From assembly GCF_008993995.1 (NCBI RefSeq), contig NZ_BKNN01000017.1:1-49761 (forward strand): DNA of 49,761 nucleotides. Reading direction: 5' to 3'. A model generated the notes under the pieces. It worked only from the letters and a program-made list of their open reading frames with translations, had not been told where the DNA came from and did not search any database. Of this stretch, positions 1-8,513 are shown piece after piece. This stretch comes from Acinetobacter brisouii (lineage in GTDB: Bacteria > Pseudomonadota > Gammaproteobacteria > Pseudomonadales > Moraxellaceae). The position numbers were made by a program, and so were the translations under genes. Positions within the stretch are counted from its first letter, which is position 1. Each line of letters starts with the position of its first letter.

Positions 1-159
1 TACCACATGTTCAGCAGGGAGTTTTCTCTTTCGGATAGATGCCTTGCCTGTTTCTTTTAAACAAGCTTCGATCCAATTTAAATCAATGAGTTCATTGAAA
101 TGTGAGAGTGAGGGTAATGTTTGTTGGCGTGTTAAATCTAAATGATGTGATAAATTCAT
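1..159 (-). CDS. IS4-type transposase, N-terminal part (runs off the window)
   Basis: The first 53 codons of a transposase are readable on the minus strand from an ATG at 157-159, and the reading frame stays open to the window edge. The N-terminus (MNLSHHLDLTRQQTLPSLSH, then a segment around FNELIDLNWIEACLKETGKA) resembles the N-terminal domain of IS4-family transposases. No catalytic DDE residues are in view because they would lie beyond base 1. No Shine-Dalgarno is visible; instead a strong hairpin sits directly upstream, as is common for insertion sequences that restrict their own expression. Family assignment is from memory of the family; intactness cannot be judged. Confidence 0.75.
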   Translation of the reverse strand, partial: MNLSHHLDLTRQQTLPSLSHFNELIDLNWIEACLKETGKASIRKRKLPAEHVV

Positions 160-160
160 A

Positions 161-195
161 AAAAAAATGAGTGTATTTGCATACACTCATTTTTA
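161..195. repeat. Hairpin upstream of the IS4-type transposase
   Basis: AAAAATGAGTGTA and TACACTCATTTTT form a long perfect inverted repeat around a short TTTGCA loop. It lies between the IS tip and the transposase ATG. It could act as a terminator against incoming transcription or sequester the start region; both are inferences. Confidence 0.7.
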
Positions 196-267
196 CAGCA
201 ATTTGCATTTTTTTGCTTAACTGACTGGCATTACCTTTTTAGGTGCTTTTTTATCACTGAAATGAGC

Positions 268-792
268 TTAGTTTGGTGTGTGATACATCAAATAAAGTTC
301 ATTCAAGTTTTCTGGAATTTCTTCTGCGAGTTCATCCATCAACTGACCATTACGACGGAAAGACTCCATTTGTGGATCTTCTTCATCAATGCCGCTAAAT
401 ACCATCACTGGCAAAGTCAGATCAACCAACTGTTCTTCAAATTCTGGGGTAAACCATGCTTCTTCATTTAAAAACATCGCATCCACAAAACCAACACTCC
501 AGTCACCGAGACTTGAGTCAACATCTGCTTCTTCAATTTCAAAAGGAAACTCGATTCCTTCTTCATTGGCAAGGTTTTGGCGCAATTGCTCAAGCCACAA
601 TTTGACTTGTGCAATAATTTCACTCGGAACTTTATTTGGACTTCCATCAAACAATGCATCTAGCCAAGTATCAAATTTTGGCCCAACTGCAATGGCACAT
701 AAAAATCCATGAGTTGCCGCAAAATCTAGACCATATTCGTTTTGGTCACCATCTAAATAATCACTTAACTGATCTAAATTTAAAGAACTCAT
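268..792 (-). CDS. UPF0149 (YgfB/YecA-like) family protein
   Basis: The 174-residue product matches the UPF0149 family of small, acidic, mostly helical proteins: an N-terminal segment with LSDYLDGDQNEYGLDFAATH followed by GFLCAIAVGPKF and the repeated acidic 'DVDSSLGDWSVGFVDAMF' type helix. In Pseudomonas the YgfB member affects antibiotic resistance gene expression, but the biochemical role of the family is not settled. The start is an ATG with a GGAA-type ribosome binding site. It is followed on the same strand by nothing before the IS end at 233, so the insertion landed about 35 bases beyond its stop codon. Family assignment is firm; function is not. Confidence 0.85.
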   Translation of the reverse strand: MSSLNLDQLSDYLDGDQNEYGLDFAATHGFLCAIAVGPKFDTWLDALFDGSPNKVPSEIIAQVKLWLEQLRQNLANEEGIEFPFEIEEADVDSSLGDWSVGFVDAMFLNEEAWFTPEFEEQLVDLTLPVMVFSGIDEEDPQMESFRRNGQLMDELAEEIPENLNELYLMYHTPN

Positions 793-861
793 TTTGATTC
801 CATTATTGGTTACTACTCAGGCGTGAGCATAGCATTGATCGCGATGATATCCTAAATGCTT

Positions 862-1065
862 TTACGCATCATCATCGTCCGAATCATCATCGTCGAAATC
901 ATAATCAAAGTCTTTTAACTCGCGCTCCAAACGGCGTTGCGCAAGCAAGTCATCAATTAAACGACGCTTTTCCAATGACTCTTTGGCATTGATTTTATTC
1001 GATGCCTCATCAAAGCTGACGTCATCATCGTAGTTATCATCTAGTTCAAAATCTGTAGAAGACAC
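862..1065 (-). CDS. PA3496-like small acidic protein
   Basis: A 67-residue protein with an acidic N-terminus, a central basic amphipathic stretch (KESLEKRRLIDDLLAQRRLE) and an Asp-rich tail ending DDDDSDDDDA. This layout is that of the PA3496 family, annotated as putative envelope integrity proteins. I chose the GTG at 1063-1065, with GAGG a little upstream and a strong promoter (TTGACA/TAAATA) at 1106-1134. No catalytic motif or membrane segment is present. It lies about 70 bases upstream of the UPF0149 gene on the same strand. The functional name is by family only. Confidence 0.75.
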   Translation of the reverse strand: MSSTDFELDDNYDDDVSFDEASNKINAKESLEKRRLIDDLLAQRRLERELKDFDYDFDDDDSDDDDA

Positions 1066-1405
1066 TTAAACTACCTCAACATAAAAATATAAATGTTTTA
1101 CGCGCTATTTATCTCGACTACAGTTTTTTGTCAAGCTTTTTATGCATTTATATTTTCAGCATTCTCACCAAAATCGACTTTTTTTCAGCGTTTTTTTTGT
1201 GTATTTATTAATAATCAGTAGTTTTTCATTGCAAACTTGCATGGACTTGAAAAAATTAAAAACAACTCAATATTCATTCTACTTTAACCATGAAAAAGAT
1301 CTTCAGAATTTGGGGAACAAACCATGATTTCTGAAAATTTTAAGCAAATTGTGCTATCATGCACGGTTTTTCACTGCCACAGATTCAACAAAGAGTAAGC
1401 AAAAG
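1066..1405. other. Divergent intergenic region before rpoD
   Basis: This gap of about 340 bases separates the PA3496-like gene from rpoD. It holds the minus-strand promoter at 1106-1134 and, on the plus strand, an extended -10 element TGCTATCAT at 1352-1360 that probably drives rpoD, giving a leader of roughly 40 bases. An open frame of 61 codons at 1142-1327 has unusual composition and no ribosome binding site, and I regard it as non-coding. Confidence 0.55.
1106..1134 (-). promoter_or_regulatory. Sigma-70 promoter for the PA3496-like gene
   Basis: On the minus strand a perfect -35 TTGACA (1134 to 1129) is followed by a 17-base spacer and a -10 TAAATA (1111 to 1106). It is placed about 40 bases upstream of the GTG start of the small acidic protein gene. 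Confidence 0.75.
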
Positions 1406-3295
1406 ATGAGCGATATGCATTCCCCTACTTCTCAAGTAGCGGCTCTGATTAGCCGAGGCAAAGAGCAAGGTTACTTAACTTACGCTGAGGTTAACGATCA
1501 TCTCCCAGACTCAATTACAGAAAGCGAGCAAATTGAAGACATTATCCAAATGCTTCAAGACGTGGGCATTCCTGTTCATGAACGTGCACCTGAATCTGAT
1601 GACACCATGTTTGGCGAATCTGCCGAAGCTGCCGATGAAGTCGCTGAGGAAGAAGCTGCTGCGGTACTGGCTTCAGTTGAAAATGAACCTGGTCGTACCA
1701 CTGACCCTGTCCGTATGTACATGCGTGAAATGGGAACAGTTGAGCTGCTTACCCGCGAAGGTGAAATTAGCATTGCAAAACGAATCGAAGAAGGAATTCG
1801 TGATGTTTTAAATGCGATTGCTTACTGGCCAAATGCAGTTGAAGTTGTCCTAAAAGAATACGAAGACTTTAATACAGGTGAACGTCGTTTAGCTGATATT
1901 TTATCGGGTTATCTTGACCCTGAAACTGATGATGATATTCCTGAGGTTCTTGAGGAAGAAGAGACCGATTTGGACGATGAGGAAGAAGAAACATCGAAAC
2001 CAACCAAAGACGTCAAACTTGATGATGAAGACGAAGATGAAGAATCTGAAGGTGATGACGATTCAGAAGGTGATTCTGGTCCAGATCCTGAGGTTGCCAA
2101 AGTTCGTTTTGCTGAGCTAGAACAAGCTTGGAACTCAACCAAAGCTATTATTCAGCAACATGGTCGTAGCTCGAAAGAAGCAGATGAAGCATTATCCACA
2201 CTTGCAACAGTGTTCATGATGTTCAAGTTTACGCCACGTTTGTTTGATCTTATTTCAGAAATGATTCGTGGTACGCATGAGCGTATCCGTACCGCTGAAC
2301 GTGAGATCATGCGTTATGCCGTTCGTCGTGGTCGTATGGATCGTACACAGTTCCGTACATCATTCCCTGGGCAAGAATCCAATACAGCTTGGTTAGATGC
2401 ACAGCTTGCCAAAGTTTCTCCAGAAGTAAAACCACACCTTGAGAAAGTTCGTCCAGATGTATTGGCATTTCAACAAAAAATTGCAGATATCGAAACTGAA
2501 CTTGGCTTAAACGTTCAAGAAATTAAAGATATTTCTAAACGTATGGCGATTGGTGAAGCCAAAGCTCGCCGTGCGAAAAAGGAAATGGTTGAAGCCAACT
2601 TACGTTTGGTTATCTCAATTGCGAAAAAATATACCAACCGTGGCTTACAATTCCTCGATTTGATTCAAGAAGGTAACATCGGCTTGATGAAAGCGGTTGA
2701 TAAATTTGAATACCGTCGTGGTTACAAGTTTTCAACTTATGCAACATGGTGGATTCGTCAGGCGATTACTCGTTCGATTGCCGATCAGGCGCGTACCATT
2801 CGTATTCCTGTACACATGATTGAGACCATCAACAAGATCAACCGTGTATCTCGCCAGTTACTCCAAGAAATGGGACGTGAGCCAACACCTGAAGAACTCG
2901 GTGAACGTCTAGAAATGGACGAAGTGAAAGTTCGTAAAGTACTGAAAATCGCCAAAGAACCGATTTCTATGGAAACGCCAATTGGTGATGATGAAGATTC
3001 GCATCTTGGCGATTTTATTGAAGATCAAAACATCACGTCTCCTGTAGATGCTGCGACTTCAGAAGGCCTGAAAGAAGCGACACGCGAAGTGCTTGAAAAC
3101 TTGACTGAACGTGAAGCAAAAGTCTTGAAAATGCGTTTTGGTATTGATATGCCAACCGATCATACCCTTGAAGAAGTCGGCAAACAGTTTGATGTGACCC
3201 GTGAACGTATCCGTCAGATTGAAGCGAAAGCATTACGTAAACTTCGTCATCCTTCACGCTCTGAACACTTGCGTTCATTCTTGGAAAATGACTAA
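1406..3295 (+). CDS. rpoD: RNA polymerase primary sigma factor RpoD (sigma-70)
   Basis: The product directs core RNA polymerase to housekeeping promoters. From the ATG at 1406 it is 629 residues, normal for Acinetobacter RpoD. Visible in order are region 1.1 ([20 protein letters not shown] onwards), region 1.2 ([11 protein letters not shown]), a long acidic non-conserved insert rich in Asp/Glu, region 2 ([20 protein letters not shown], then [14 protein letters not shown] for -10 recognition), region 3, and the region 4.2 helix-turn-helix ([20 protein letters not shown]). An upstream in-frame TTG at 1349 overlaps the extended -10 element, so the ATG preceded by the N-terminus MSDMHSP is preferred. 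The gene ends in a terminator-like hairpin at 3303-3322. Confidence 0.97.
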   Translation: MSDMHSPTSQVAALISRGKEQGYLTYAEVNDHLPDSITESEQIEDIIQMLQDVGIPVHERAPESDDTMFGESAEAADEVAEEEAAAVLASVENEPGRTTDPVRMYMREMGTVELLTREGEISIAKRIEEGIRDVLNAIAYWPNAVEVVLKEYEDFNTGERRLADILSGYLDPETDDDIPEVLEEEETDLDDEEEETSKPTKDVKLDDEDEDEESEGDDDSEGDSGPDPEVAKVRFAELEQAWNSTKAIIQQHGRSSKEADEALSTLATVFMMFKFTPRLFDLISEMIRGTHERIRTAEREIMRYAVRRGRMDRTQFRTSFPGQESNTAWLDAQLAKVSPEVKPHLEKVRPDVLAFQQKIADIETELGLNVQEIKDISKRMAIGEAKARRAKKEMVEANLRLVISIAKKYTNRGLQFLDLIQEGNIGLMKAVDKFEYRRGYKFSTYATWWIRQAITRSIADQARTIRIPVHMIETINKINRVSRQLLQEMGREPTPEELGERLEMDEVKVRKVLKIAKEPISMETPIGDDEDSHLGDFIEDQNITSPVDAATSEGLKEATREVLENLTEREAKVLKMRFGIDMPTDHTLEEVGKQFDVTRERIRQIEAKALRKLRHPSRSEHLRSFLEND

Positions 3296-3302
3296 TCGGA
3301 CT

Positions 3303-3333
3303 GCTTGATTTTTGAATCAAGCACCCCATTTTA
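3303..3333 (+). terminator. rpoD terminator
   Basis: GCTTGATT-TTTG-AATCAAGC forms a perfect 8-base stem 7 bases after the rpoD stop codon, followed by a weak T-rich tail. Confidence 0.65.
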
Positions 3334-3349
3334 CTTATTATGCATTAAA

Positions 3350-3373
3350 AAACGCCTGCACTTGCAGGCGTTT
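3350..3373. terminator. Hairpin between rpoD and the YbeD gene
   Basis: AAACGCCTGCA-CT-TGCAGGCGTTT is a perfect 11-base inverted repeat with an A-run before and TTT after. It probably completes rpoD termination and sits only 18 bases before the ATG of the YbeD-like gene, so transcription of that gene must start within or just after it, or depend on read-through. Confidence 0.7.
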
Positions 3374-3390
3374 CAACTCCTGAGGCAAAT

Positions 3391-3678
3391 ATGTTAGACC
3401 GCACTCCTTCTCGTGAGCTTCGTGAAGACCTTTGGGTATTTCCAATGGATTACCCCATTAAATTGATTGGCAATGCAGGTACAGAACTTCGTGTTGCCGT
3501 AGTCGAAATTTTAGTGAAACACTTTCCTGAGTTTGATGAAGCAACACTGACCGTACAACCATCACGTACTGGAAAATATCATTCTATTACTGCTCAACTA
3601 CGTTTTGAGGAACTTGAACAAGTTCATGCGCTTTATGCAGACTTAGCCGCTTGCCCTCACATCCGAACTGCGCTTTAA
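3391..3678 (+). CDS. ybeD: YbeD-like DUF493 family protein
   Basis: A 95-residue protein with the DUF493 pattern: an N-terminal LREDLWVFPMDYPIKLIGNA, a central helix (LRVAVVEILVKHFPEF), and a C-terminal YHSITAQLRFEELEQVHALY segment. The fold is a ferredoxin-like, ACT-resembling small domain. It is encoded immediately before lipB, as in many Gammaproteobacteria, which suggests a link to lipoate metabolism, although the function of YbeD is unknown. The ribosome binding site is TGAGG (3381-3385). A terminator lies between it and lipB, so they need not be one transcription unit. Confidence 0.85.
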   Translation: MLDRTPSRELREDLWVFPMDYPIKLIGNAGTELRVAVVEILVKHFPEFDEATLTVQPSRTGKYHSITAQLRFEELEQVHALYADLAACPHIRTAL

Positions 3679-3682
3679 TTCT

Positions 3683-3716
3683 AAACCAGATGTCAAACAT
3701 CTGGTTTTTGTTTTTC
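3683..3716 (+). terminator. Rho-independent terminator after the YbeD gene
   Basis: AAACCAGATG-TCAAA-CATCTGGTTT is a perfect 10-base stem followed by TTGTTTTTC. It is positioned between the YbeD gene and lipB. Confidence 0.85.
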
Positions 3717-3736
3717 TACTTAAGGTTTTTCATCAC

Positions 3737-4405
3737 ATGGATGCTCTTCCCCTTCAGCAATCGCCCAAACTGATTATTCGTATTTTCAAAAATTTGCAGG
3801 ATTATCAGAGCAAATTTACAGAAATGAAAAGTCTGACTGAAAATCGAGAAACGGATAGCATTGATGAACTGTGGTTATTGCAACATCATGATGTTCTCAC
3901 CCAAGGGCAATCTGGAAAACCTGAACATATCTTAATCAGCAGTGATATTCCTGTGGTACAGTCCGATCGTGGTGGTCAAGTCACATGGCATGGCCCTGGG
4001 CAAATGATTGCTTACTTTATGTTTGACCTCAATCGGCTAAAATGGCATGTTCGCACCTTGGTCAGCTTTGCTGAACAGCTCATGATTGATCTACTTAAAA
4101 TTTATAACATTGAAGCCTATGCAAAACCCGATGCACCTGGGGTTTATGTCGATGGGCGTAAAATTGGTTCTTTAGGTTTTAAAATTCGTCGAGGTCGTAG
4201 CTATCATGGGCTGGCACTCAATATTGACTGTGATCTTCACGGTTTCCAAACCATTAATCCTTGCGGTTATGCGGGTTTAGAAATGGTGCGTATCCAAGAT
4301 CTTGTTCAAAATCATCCGAAATTTACACAACTCTGTGATGACGTGATTGAATATTTAACACAAACTCAGTACTTTAAAGAAATTGAGGTTATTCTCGAAG
4401 AATAA
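3737..4405 (+). CDS. lipB: Octanoyl-[ACP]:protein N-octanoyltransferase LipB
   Basis: LipB moves octanoyl groups from acyl carrier protein to lipoyl-domain lysines, the first step of protein lipoylation in the cytoplasm. The 222-residue product has the signature RGGQVTWHGPGQ, the catalytic lysine segment YVDGRKIGSLGFKIRRG, and the acyl-thioester cysteine in INPCGYAG. Length is usual for the family. The upstream neighbour encodes YbeD, a conserved pairing. LipA is not within the window. The N-terminus is somewhat long (MDALPLQQSPKLIIRIF), so a slightly later start is possible. Confidence 0.96.
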   Translation: MDALPLQQSPKLIIRIFKNLQDYQSKFTEMKSLTENRETDSIDELWLLQHHDVLTQGQSGKPEHILISSDIPVVQSDRGGQVTWHGPGQMIAYFMFDLNRLKWHVRTLVSFAEQLMIDLLKIYNIEAYAKPDAPGVYVDGRKIGSLGFKIRRGRSYHGLALNIDCDLHGFQTINPCGYAGLEMVRIQDLVQNHPKFTQLCDDVIEYLTQTQYFKEIEVILEE

Positions 4406-4453
4406 GTTTCTTCCTGACCTCGTTCTTATATAAATACAAAAAGGAAACTGAAC

Positions 4454-4984
4454 GTGTTCACCAAGCCATTAAAACCCGCAATGCAGCAAGCATATGTCAA
4501 GCTCATGATGAGCGTGATTGGCAAAGGCTTGGTGGTTGCAAGCCACGTCGATCCTGAAATTCAACAAGAGATTGCTAAATTTCCTGAAAATTTCACGCTT
4601 TCCATGAAAGTTTTTCCACATGGCTCTGCTTTTATTGCTAGAGTCAATCAGCAAAAACAACTCGAATTGGTGGATGAACTAGAAGGCAAACCTGATCTTT
4701 GTATTATTTTTAAACATCTTGAACATGCTTTTTTGGTGTTTTCATTTCAGGAAAGCACTGCACAGGCTTTTGCCAATGACCGCATGATTGCCGATGGTGA
4801 CTTGTCCTATGCCATCCGTTTAGTTCGATGCCTGAATAAAATGGAATCACTGATTTTACCAAAGCTCATTGCATCTTTAGCTGTAAAAGAATACCCAGAA
4901 CAACTCGGCTTTAAAGAAAAATTTTCCAATGCCAGCCTGATCTATTTAAAACTTGCACAATCCTTTCTAAAACGGAGCGCATAA
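4454..4984 (+). CDS. SCP2-like protein of unknown function
   Basis: I do not firmly recognise this 176-residue protein. Alternating hydrophobic strands (FTLSMKVFPHGSAFIARV, PDLCIIFKHLEHAFLVFSF) followed by helices and a phrase like MIADGDLSYAIRLVRCLNKM recall SCP2 sterol-transfer-type lipid-binding domains, so a small hydrophobic-ligand carrier is a reasonable guess. It has no signal peptide or membrane span. Its ATG is preceded by AAGGAAAC. The stop codon is only 4 bases before the start of the iron-dependent alcohol dehydrogenase gene, so the two are very probably cotranscribed and functionally linked. Confidence 0.6.
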   Translation: MFTKPLKPAMQQAYVKLMMSVIGKGLVVASHVDPEIQQEIAKFPENFTLSMKVFPHGSAFIARVNQQKQLELVDELEGKPDLCIIFKHLEHAFLVFSFQESTAQAFANDRMIADGDLSYAIRLVRCLNKMESLILPKLIASLAVKEYPEQLGFKEKFSNASLIYLKLAQSFLKRSA

Positions 4985-4988
4985 GCAC

Positions 4989-6173
4989 ATGACAAAAGCA
5001 TATTATGAATTTTTCTGTCCAGTCAAAGTCATTGCAGGTCACGCTGCTTTAGAGCATATTCCTTTTGAACTTGCAACTTTAGGTGCAAAACGTCCACTGA
5101 TTATTACCGATAAAGGCGTTCGTACTAACGGCCTACTTGAACCGATTGAAACTGCATTTAGCTCAACCGATGCCGAAATTGGTTTTATTTTTGATGAAGT
5201 ACCCCCTGACTCTAGCTTAGAAACAGTCAAAAAAGCTGCGGCTTATTATCGTGAACATCAATGTGATGCTCTGATTGCTGTAGGTGGTGGTTCTGTCATT
5301 GATACTGCCAAAGCGACCAATATTTTAGTGACTGAAGGTGGCGACGACTTACTTAAATATTCAGGTGCACATAATTTACCAAAACCGCTTAAACCATTTT
5401 TTGTGATTCCAACAACATCTGGTACGGGTTCCGAGGTGACCATGGTGGCTGTGGTTTCCGATCCTGTTAAAAATGTCAAAATGGCATTTGCCTCATATTA
5501 CTTAATGCCTCATGCCGCAATTCTTGATCCACGCATGACACAGACCTTGCCGCCTCATTTGACGGCTATGACCGCAATGGATGCCATGACCCATGCGATT
5601 GAAGCCTACACGTGTATGGCAGCCAATCCTCTGAGTGATGCTTATGCTACAGGTGCAATCAAAAAAATTAGCCAAAACCTGTTTAAAGTCTTGGAAAATC
5701 CAAAAGATGCAGAAGCCCGCTTAGAACTCGCACAAGCATCGACTATGGCAGGCATTGCATTCTCTAATTCAATGGTTGGTTTGGTGCATTCTCTTGGGCA
5801 TGCACTGGGTGCTGTTGCACACTTACCCCATGGTTTATGTATGAACCTCTTCTTGCCGTATGTGCTCGAATACAATAAATCGGTCAATGGCAACAAGATT
5901 GCAGAACTTTTACTCCCATTGGCTGGAGCAGATATTTATTCACAAACGCCTGCTGATCAGCGAGCAGATAAAACAATAGAAACTCTCTACAGCATTCGTG
6001 ATCACTTATATGAACTAACAAAACTGCCAAGAACTTTGCAGGAAACAGGTAAAGTCAGTGAAAAACAACTGGATGATGTTGCTGAAAAAGCCCTCAATGA
6101 TGGTTCTATTATTTATAACCCGAAAGAAGCTTCCTTGATGCAGTTACGTGAAATTTTACAAAAGGCTTGGTAA
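4989..6173 (+). CDS. Iron-containing (type III) alcohol dehydrogenase
   Basis: The 394-residue enzyme belongs to the group III, metal-dependent alcohol dehydrogenases that use NAD(P)H. Visible features are the nucleotide-binding GGGSVIDTAK, the PTTSGTGSEVT motif, and the metal-ligand helices AMDAMTHAIEAY and GLVHSLGHALGAVAHLPHG, which supply the conserved histidines. Length is typical. The partner gene just upstream encodes an SCP2-like protein; a stem-loop terminator at 6195-6232 closes the unit. Substrate cannot be read from the sequence; straight-chain alcohols or hydroxy-acids are possible. Confidence 0.9.
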   Translation: MTKAYYEFFCPVKVIAGHAALEHIPFELATLGAKRPLIITDKGVRTNGLLEPIETAFSSTDAEIGFIFDEVPPDSSLETVKKAAAYYREHQCDALIAVGGGSVIDTAKATNILVTEGGDDLLKYSGAHNLPKPLKPFFVIPTTSGTGSEVTMVAVVSDPVKNVKMAFASYYLMPHAAILDPRMTQTLPPHLTAMTAMDAMTHAIEAYTCMAANPLSDAYATGAIKKISQNLFKVLENPKDAEARLELAQASTMAGIAFSNSMVGLVHSLGHALGAVAHLPHGLCMNLFLPYVLEYNKSVNGNKIAELLLPLAGADIYSQTPADQRADKTIETLYSIRDHLYELTKLPRTLQETGKVSEKQLDDVAEKALNDGSIIYNPKEASLMQLREILQKAW

Positions 6174-6194
6174 ATTTTTACGCTTAATCCAATC

Positions 6195-6232
6195 AAAACG
6201 TCCAGTGCCATTGGCGCATTGGGCGTTTTTTG
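6195..6232 (+). terminator. Terminator after the alcohol dehydrogenase gene
   Basis: An imperfect stem with AAAACG at the base paired to CGTTTT and GC-rich pairing inside (GTGCC/GGCGC) is followed by a T-run (6226-6231). Confidence 0.75.
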
Positions 6233-6433
6233 TTATATAAGAATAAGCTAAACCACAAAGATCGCAGAATTGGCAGAGAAATTGCTAAAGGAATACTGAA
6301 ATTAATTACTGACAACCTGTATCACTTTACGATAAAGTTGCGCTCTTTGTTAAAAATATGGGGGGATCGTTCGTCCTAAACGATCCTAAAAATGATAGCT
6401 GATCCTTGATCAACGATAATGAGGATAACGCCG

Positions 6434-7825
6434 TTGACAAATTCTTCTGGGACTCCATCGGCAGCGAAACTGCAAAAATCACTTTTGTTGGGACATGTCA
6501 TTGTTATAGGTCTTGCCTATATCCAACCAATGACTTTATTCGATACCTTCGGAATGGTATCTGAAGCCAGTGCTCAACATGTGCCCACTTCTTATTTTGT
6601 TGCCTTGCTGGCAGTGCTATTCACAGCGCTGAGCTACGGCTATATGATTAAACGCTATCCATCTTCTGGATCAGCTTATACTTACGTGCAACGCGCTGTA
6701 CACCCAAATGCAGGCTTTATGGTGGGTTGGTCTTCCCTTCTCGACTATATTCTTAGCCCAATGGTCAATATTTTACTGGCTGTCATTTACTTGACGGACA
6801 TGTTCCCAAGTGTCAATCATTGGGTCTGGGTCATTGGTCTAACTGCACTCATGACATGGGTCAACTTACGTGGTATTAAGTTTGTTGCAAATCTCAATGG
6901 TTTGATTGTCCTGTTCCAAATGCTCGTGATTGCTATCTTTGTTTTTTTAATTATCAAAGATTTATCTCTAGGGCATACTGCACAAAACGCAATGGGATTG
7001 TCTACAGCAAATAATGGAACGCTAGTCTCAGTATCGCCTTTTTGGAGCGACAACGCCAAACTAGGTGCTTTGATTTCTGGAGCAACGATTTTATGTTTCT
7101 CATTCACAGGTTTTGATGCATTAAGCTCTTTGGCTGAAGAAACCCATGAAACAGATAAAGTTTTACCTAAAGCGATCTTCTTAACTGCACTCATTGCAGG
7201 CATAGTCTTTATTGTTGCAACTTACTTTATGCAGCTTTATTTCCCTGGTAATCCAGCCCAATATTTCTCTGATGTCGATGCAACCCAACCTGATATCTTA
7301 CGAATTGTGGGTGGGGAAATGTTCAAATCTGTGATTTTATCATTTGCTATTGTGACTGTTATGGCATCGGGTATTTCTGCGCATGCAGGTGTTTCTCGTC
7401 TCATGTATGTGATGGGTCGTGATGGTATTTTTAGCAAAAAATATTTTGGGCACCTCAGCTCAAAAAGCAATGCACCAACATTCAACATCATTTTAGTGGG
7501 TATCATCGCACTTTCTGCGGGTTTCACCGATCTTGACCATGTCATCAATTTGATTAGCTTTGGTGCGCTCACTGCATTTAGTTTTGTAAACCTCTGTGTC
7601 GTTTCACAATATGTATTACGTGAAGGTCGTACTAAAACCCCTGCTGATATTTGGCGCTACTTGGTCATTCCAATGTTAGGCTTTGTTTCAATCGGTGCTT
7701 TGTGGATTCAAATTAACCATACTGCATTGCAATGGGGTCTTGTGTGGGCTGTAATCGGTATTTTATTCCTTGGCTATAAAACCAAAGGCTTTAAAATTCC
7801 ACCACCACAATATAAACACGACTAA
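6434..7825 (+). CDS. APC-superfamily amine/amino acid permease, PuuP-like
   Basis: An inner-membrane transporter with about 12 hydrophobic segments. The sequence runs parallel to the putrescine importer PuuP of E. coli through GLAYIQPMTLFDTFGMVS, GFMVGWSSLLDYIL, GATILCFSFTGFDALSSLAE and SRLMYVMGRDGIF. I prefer the TTG at 6434, which follows GAGGATAAC with good spacing and gives 463 residues; an ATG at 6419 lacks a binding site upstream. It stands alone between two terminators, and no puu catabolic genes are adjacent, so putrescine as substrate is inferred from similarity only. Confidence 0.85.
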   Translation: MTNSSGTPSAAKLQKSLLLGHVIVIGLAYIQPMTLFDTFGMVSEASAQHVPTSYFVALLAVLFTALSYGYMIKRYPSSGSAYTYVQRAVHPNAGFMVGWSSLLDYILSPMVNILLAVIYLTDMFPSVNHWVWVIGLTALMTWVNLRGIKFVANLNGLIVLFQMLVIAIFVFLIIKDLSLGHTAQNAMGLSTANNGTLVSVSPFWSDNAKLGALISGATILCFSFTGFDALSSLAEETHETDKVLPKAIFLTALIAGIVFIVATYFMQLYFPGNPAQYFSDVDATQPDILRIVGGEMFKSVILSFAIVTVMASGISAHAGVSRLMYVMGRDGIFSKKYFGHLSSKSNAPTFNIILVGIIALSAGFTDLDHVINLISFGALTAFSFVNLCVVSQYVLREGRTKTPADIWRYLVIPMLGFVSIGALWIQINHTALQWGLVWAVIGILFLGYKTKGFKIPPPQYKHD

Positions 7826-7832
7826 ACCATTC

Positions 7833-7865
7833 AATAAAAAACCAGCACTAGGCTGGTTTTTTATT
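7833..7865 (+). terminator. Bidirectional terminator after the PuuP-like gene
   Basis: AATAAAAAACCAGC and GCTGGTTTTTTATT form a perfect 14-base stem around a 5-base loop. Both sides carry T/A runs, so it can serve the permease gene and the convergent flavodoxin gene. Confidence 0.9.
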
Positions 7866-7893
7866 GCTTTCATTTTTGAGCTTGAGCTTTGAA

Positions 7894-8448
7894 TTAGCCC
7901 ACTAACTTTTCAGTAATCGCTAAAACACGTTTTGCATAGGCTTTTGCAGTATCTAAATCACCTGATGGAATTTCATCTACACTTGCATCAGATGGAGACT
8001 GTACCAAAAGACCCACTGAACCACCGAGATTATTGATATCTTGACGCGTTGCAGCTTTGGTATTGGCAGGTAACAAACCTAAACTTACCCAAAGACCGCC
8101 ATGCTGCGATGCCAAAGTTTGCAGTTGAATCAAGGTCACCTGTTTATCGCCATTGAAACTCGCACTATTGGTAAAACCTGCGAATACTTTATCTTTCCAA
8201 GCTTGAGTGAACCACGCTTTTGAAGTCGCATCTGCAAATTTCTTAAACTGCCAAGGCGCTGTTCCCATATAGGTCGGAGCACCAAATACAATCGCATCGG
8301 CTTGATTTAAAATTTCCCAATCTGCTTCCTGAATATCTCCATTTGCATCAATTGCAATCAGTTGTGCTGCAATTTCATTTGCAAAGGTTTCTGCAATGAC
8401 TTTTGTATGATCATAACCAGAAAAATAAACCACTGCTACTTTTGCCAT
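7894..8448 (-). CDS. Flavodoxin-fold NAD(P)H:quinone oxidoreductase-like protein
   Basis: The 184-residue cytoplasmic protein has the flavodoxin-like fold used by WrbA-type FMN enzymes: the FMN-phosphate region VVYFSGYDHTKVIAE at the N-terminus, AIVFGAPTYMGTAPWQFKKF in the middle, and a later FTNSASFNGDK strand/turn. I chose the ATG at 8446-8448 (MAKVAVVYF), which has AGG at good spacing; a TTG three codons upstream overlaps that site. It is divergent from an HxlR regulator gene, with a shared operator-promoter region, so it is probably the regulator's main target, as for azoreductase or quinone reductase genes under HxlR-type sensors of electrophiles. Confidence 0.85.
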   Translation of the reverse strand: MAKVAVVYFSGYDHTKVIAETFANEIAAQLIAIDANGDIQEADWEILNQADAIVFGAPTYMGTAPWQFKKFADATSKAWFTQAWKDKVFAGFTNSASFNGDKQVTLIQLQTLASQHGGLWVSLGLLPANTKAATRQDINNLGGSVGLLVQSPSDASVDEIPSGDLDTAKAYAKRVLAITEKLVG

Positions 8449-8484
8449 GAGGATCAACCTATATTTTTATCAAAGAATCGTTCT

Positions 8485-8512
8485 ATAATATATTTTAGAA
8501 ACTAGCTGTCAA
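8485..8512 (-). promoter_or_regulatory. Promoter of the flavodoxin-type reductase gene
   Basis: A perfect TTGACA (8512 to 8507 on the minus strand) is followed by 16 bases and a TATTAT -10 (8490 to 8485). The transcript would start around 8478, about 30 bases before the ATG. Confidence 0.75.
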
Positions 8513-8513
8513 T

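Larger units (their letters stand above)
1..233 (-). mobile_element. IS4-type insertion sequence, left end (partial)
   Basis: Read on the minus strand, the sequence ending at 233 starts TAATGCCAGTCAGTTAAGC, which closely resembles the terminal repeat I remember for IS4 (TAATGCCGATCAGTTAAGG). Inward of it lie a hairpin and then the transposase start at 159. I therefore place the element boundary at about 233, with the adjacent CCTTTTTAGGTGC (234-246) the likely target duplication. The other end lies outside the window, so the duplication cannot be confirmed. Confidence 0.6.

Noticed and set aside
1142-1327. 61-codon open frame in front of rpoD
   Set aside because: AT-driven, Phe/Ser/His-rich composition, no ribosome binding site, and it occupies the divergent promoter region.
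1909-2092. Acidic Asp/Glu-rich tract in RpoD as an unusual insertion
   Set aside because: Primary sigma factors of Gammaproteobacteria, including E. coli, have a similar acidic non-conserved region.
1576-2142. Long antisense frames opposite the rpoD acidic region
   Set aside because: They are Ser-rich mirror readings of Asp/Glu codons; the RpoD frame explains the sequence.
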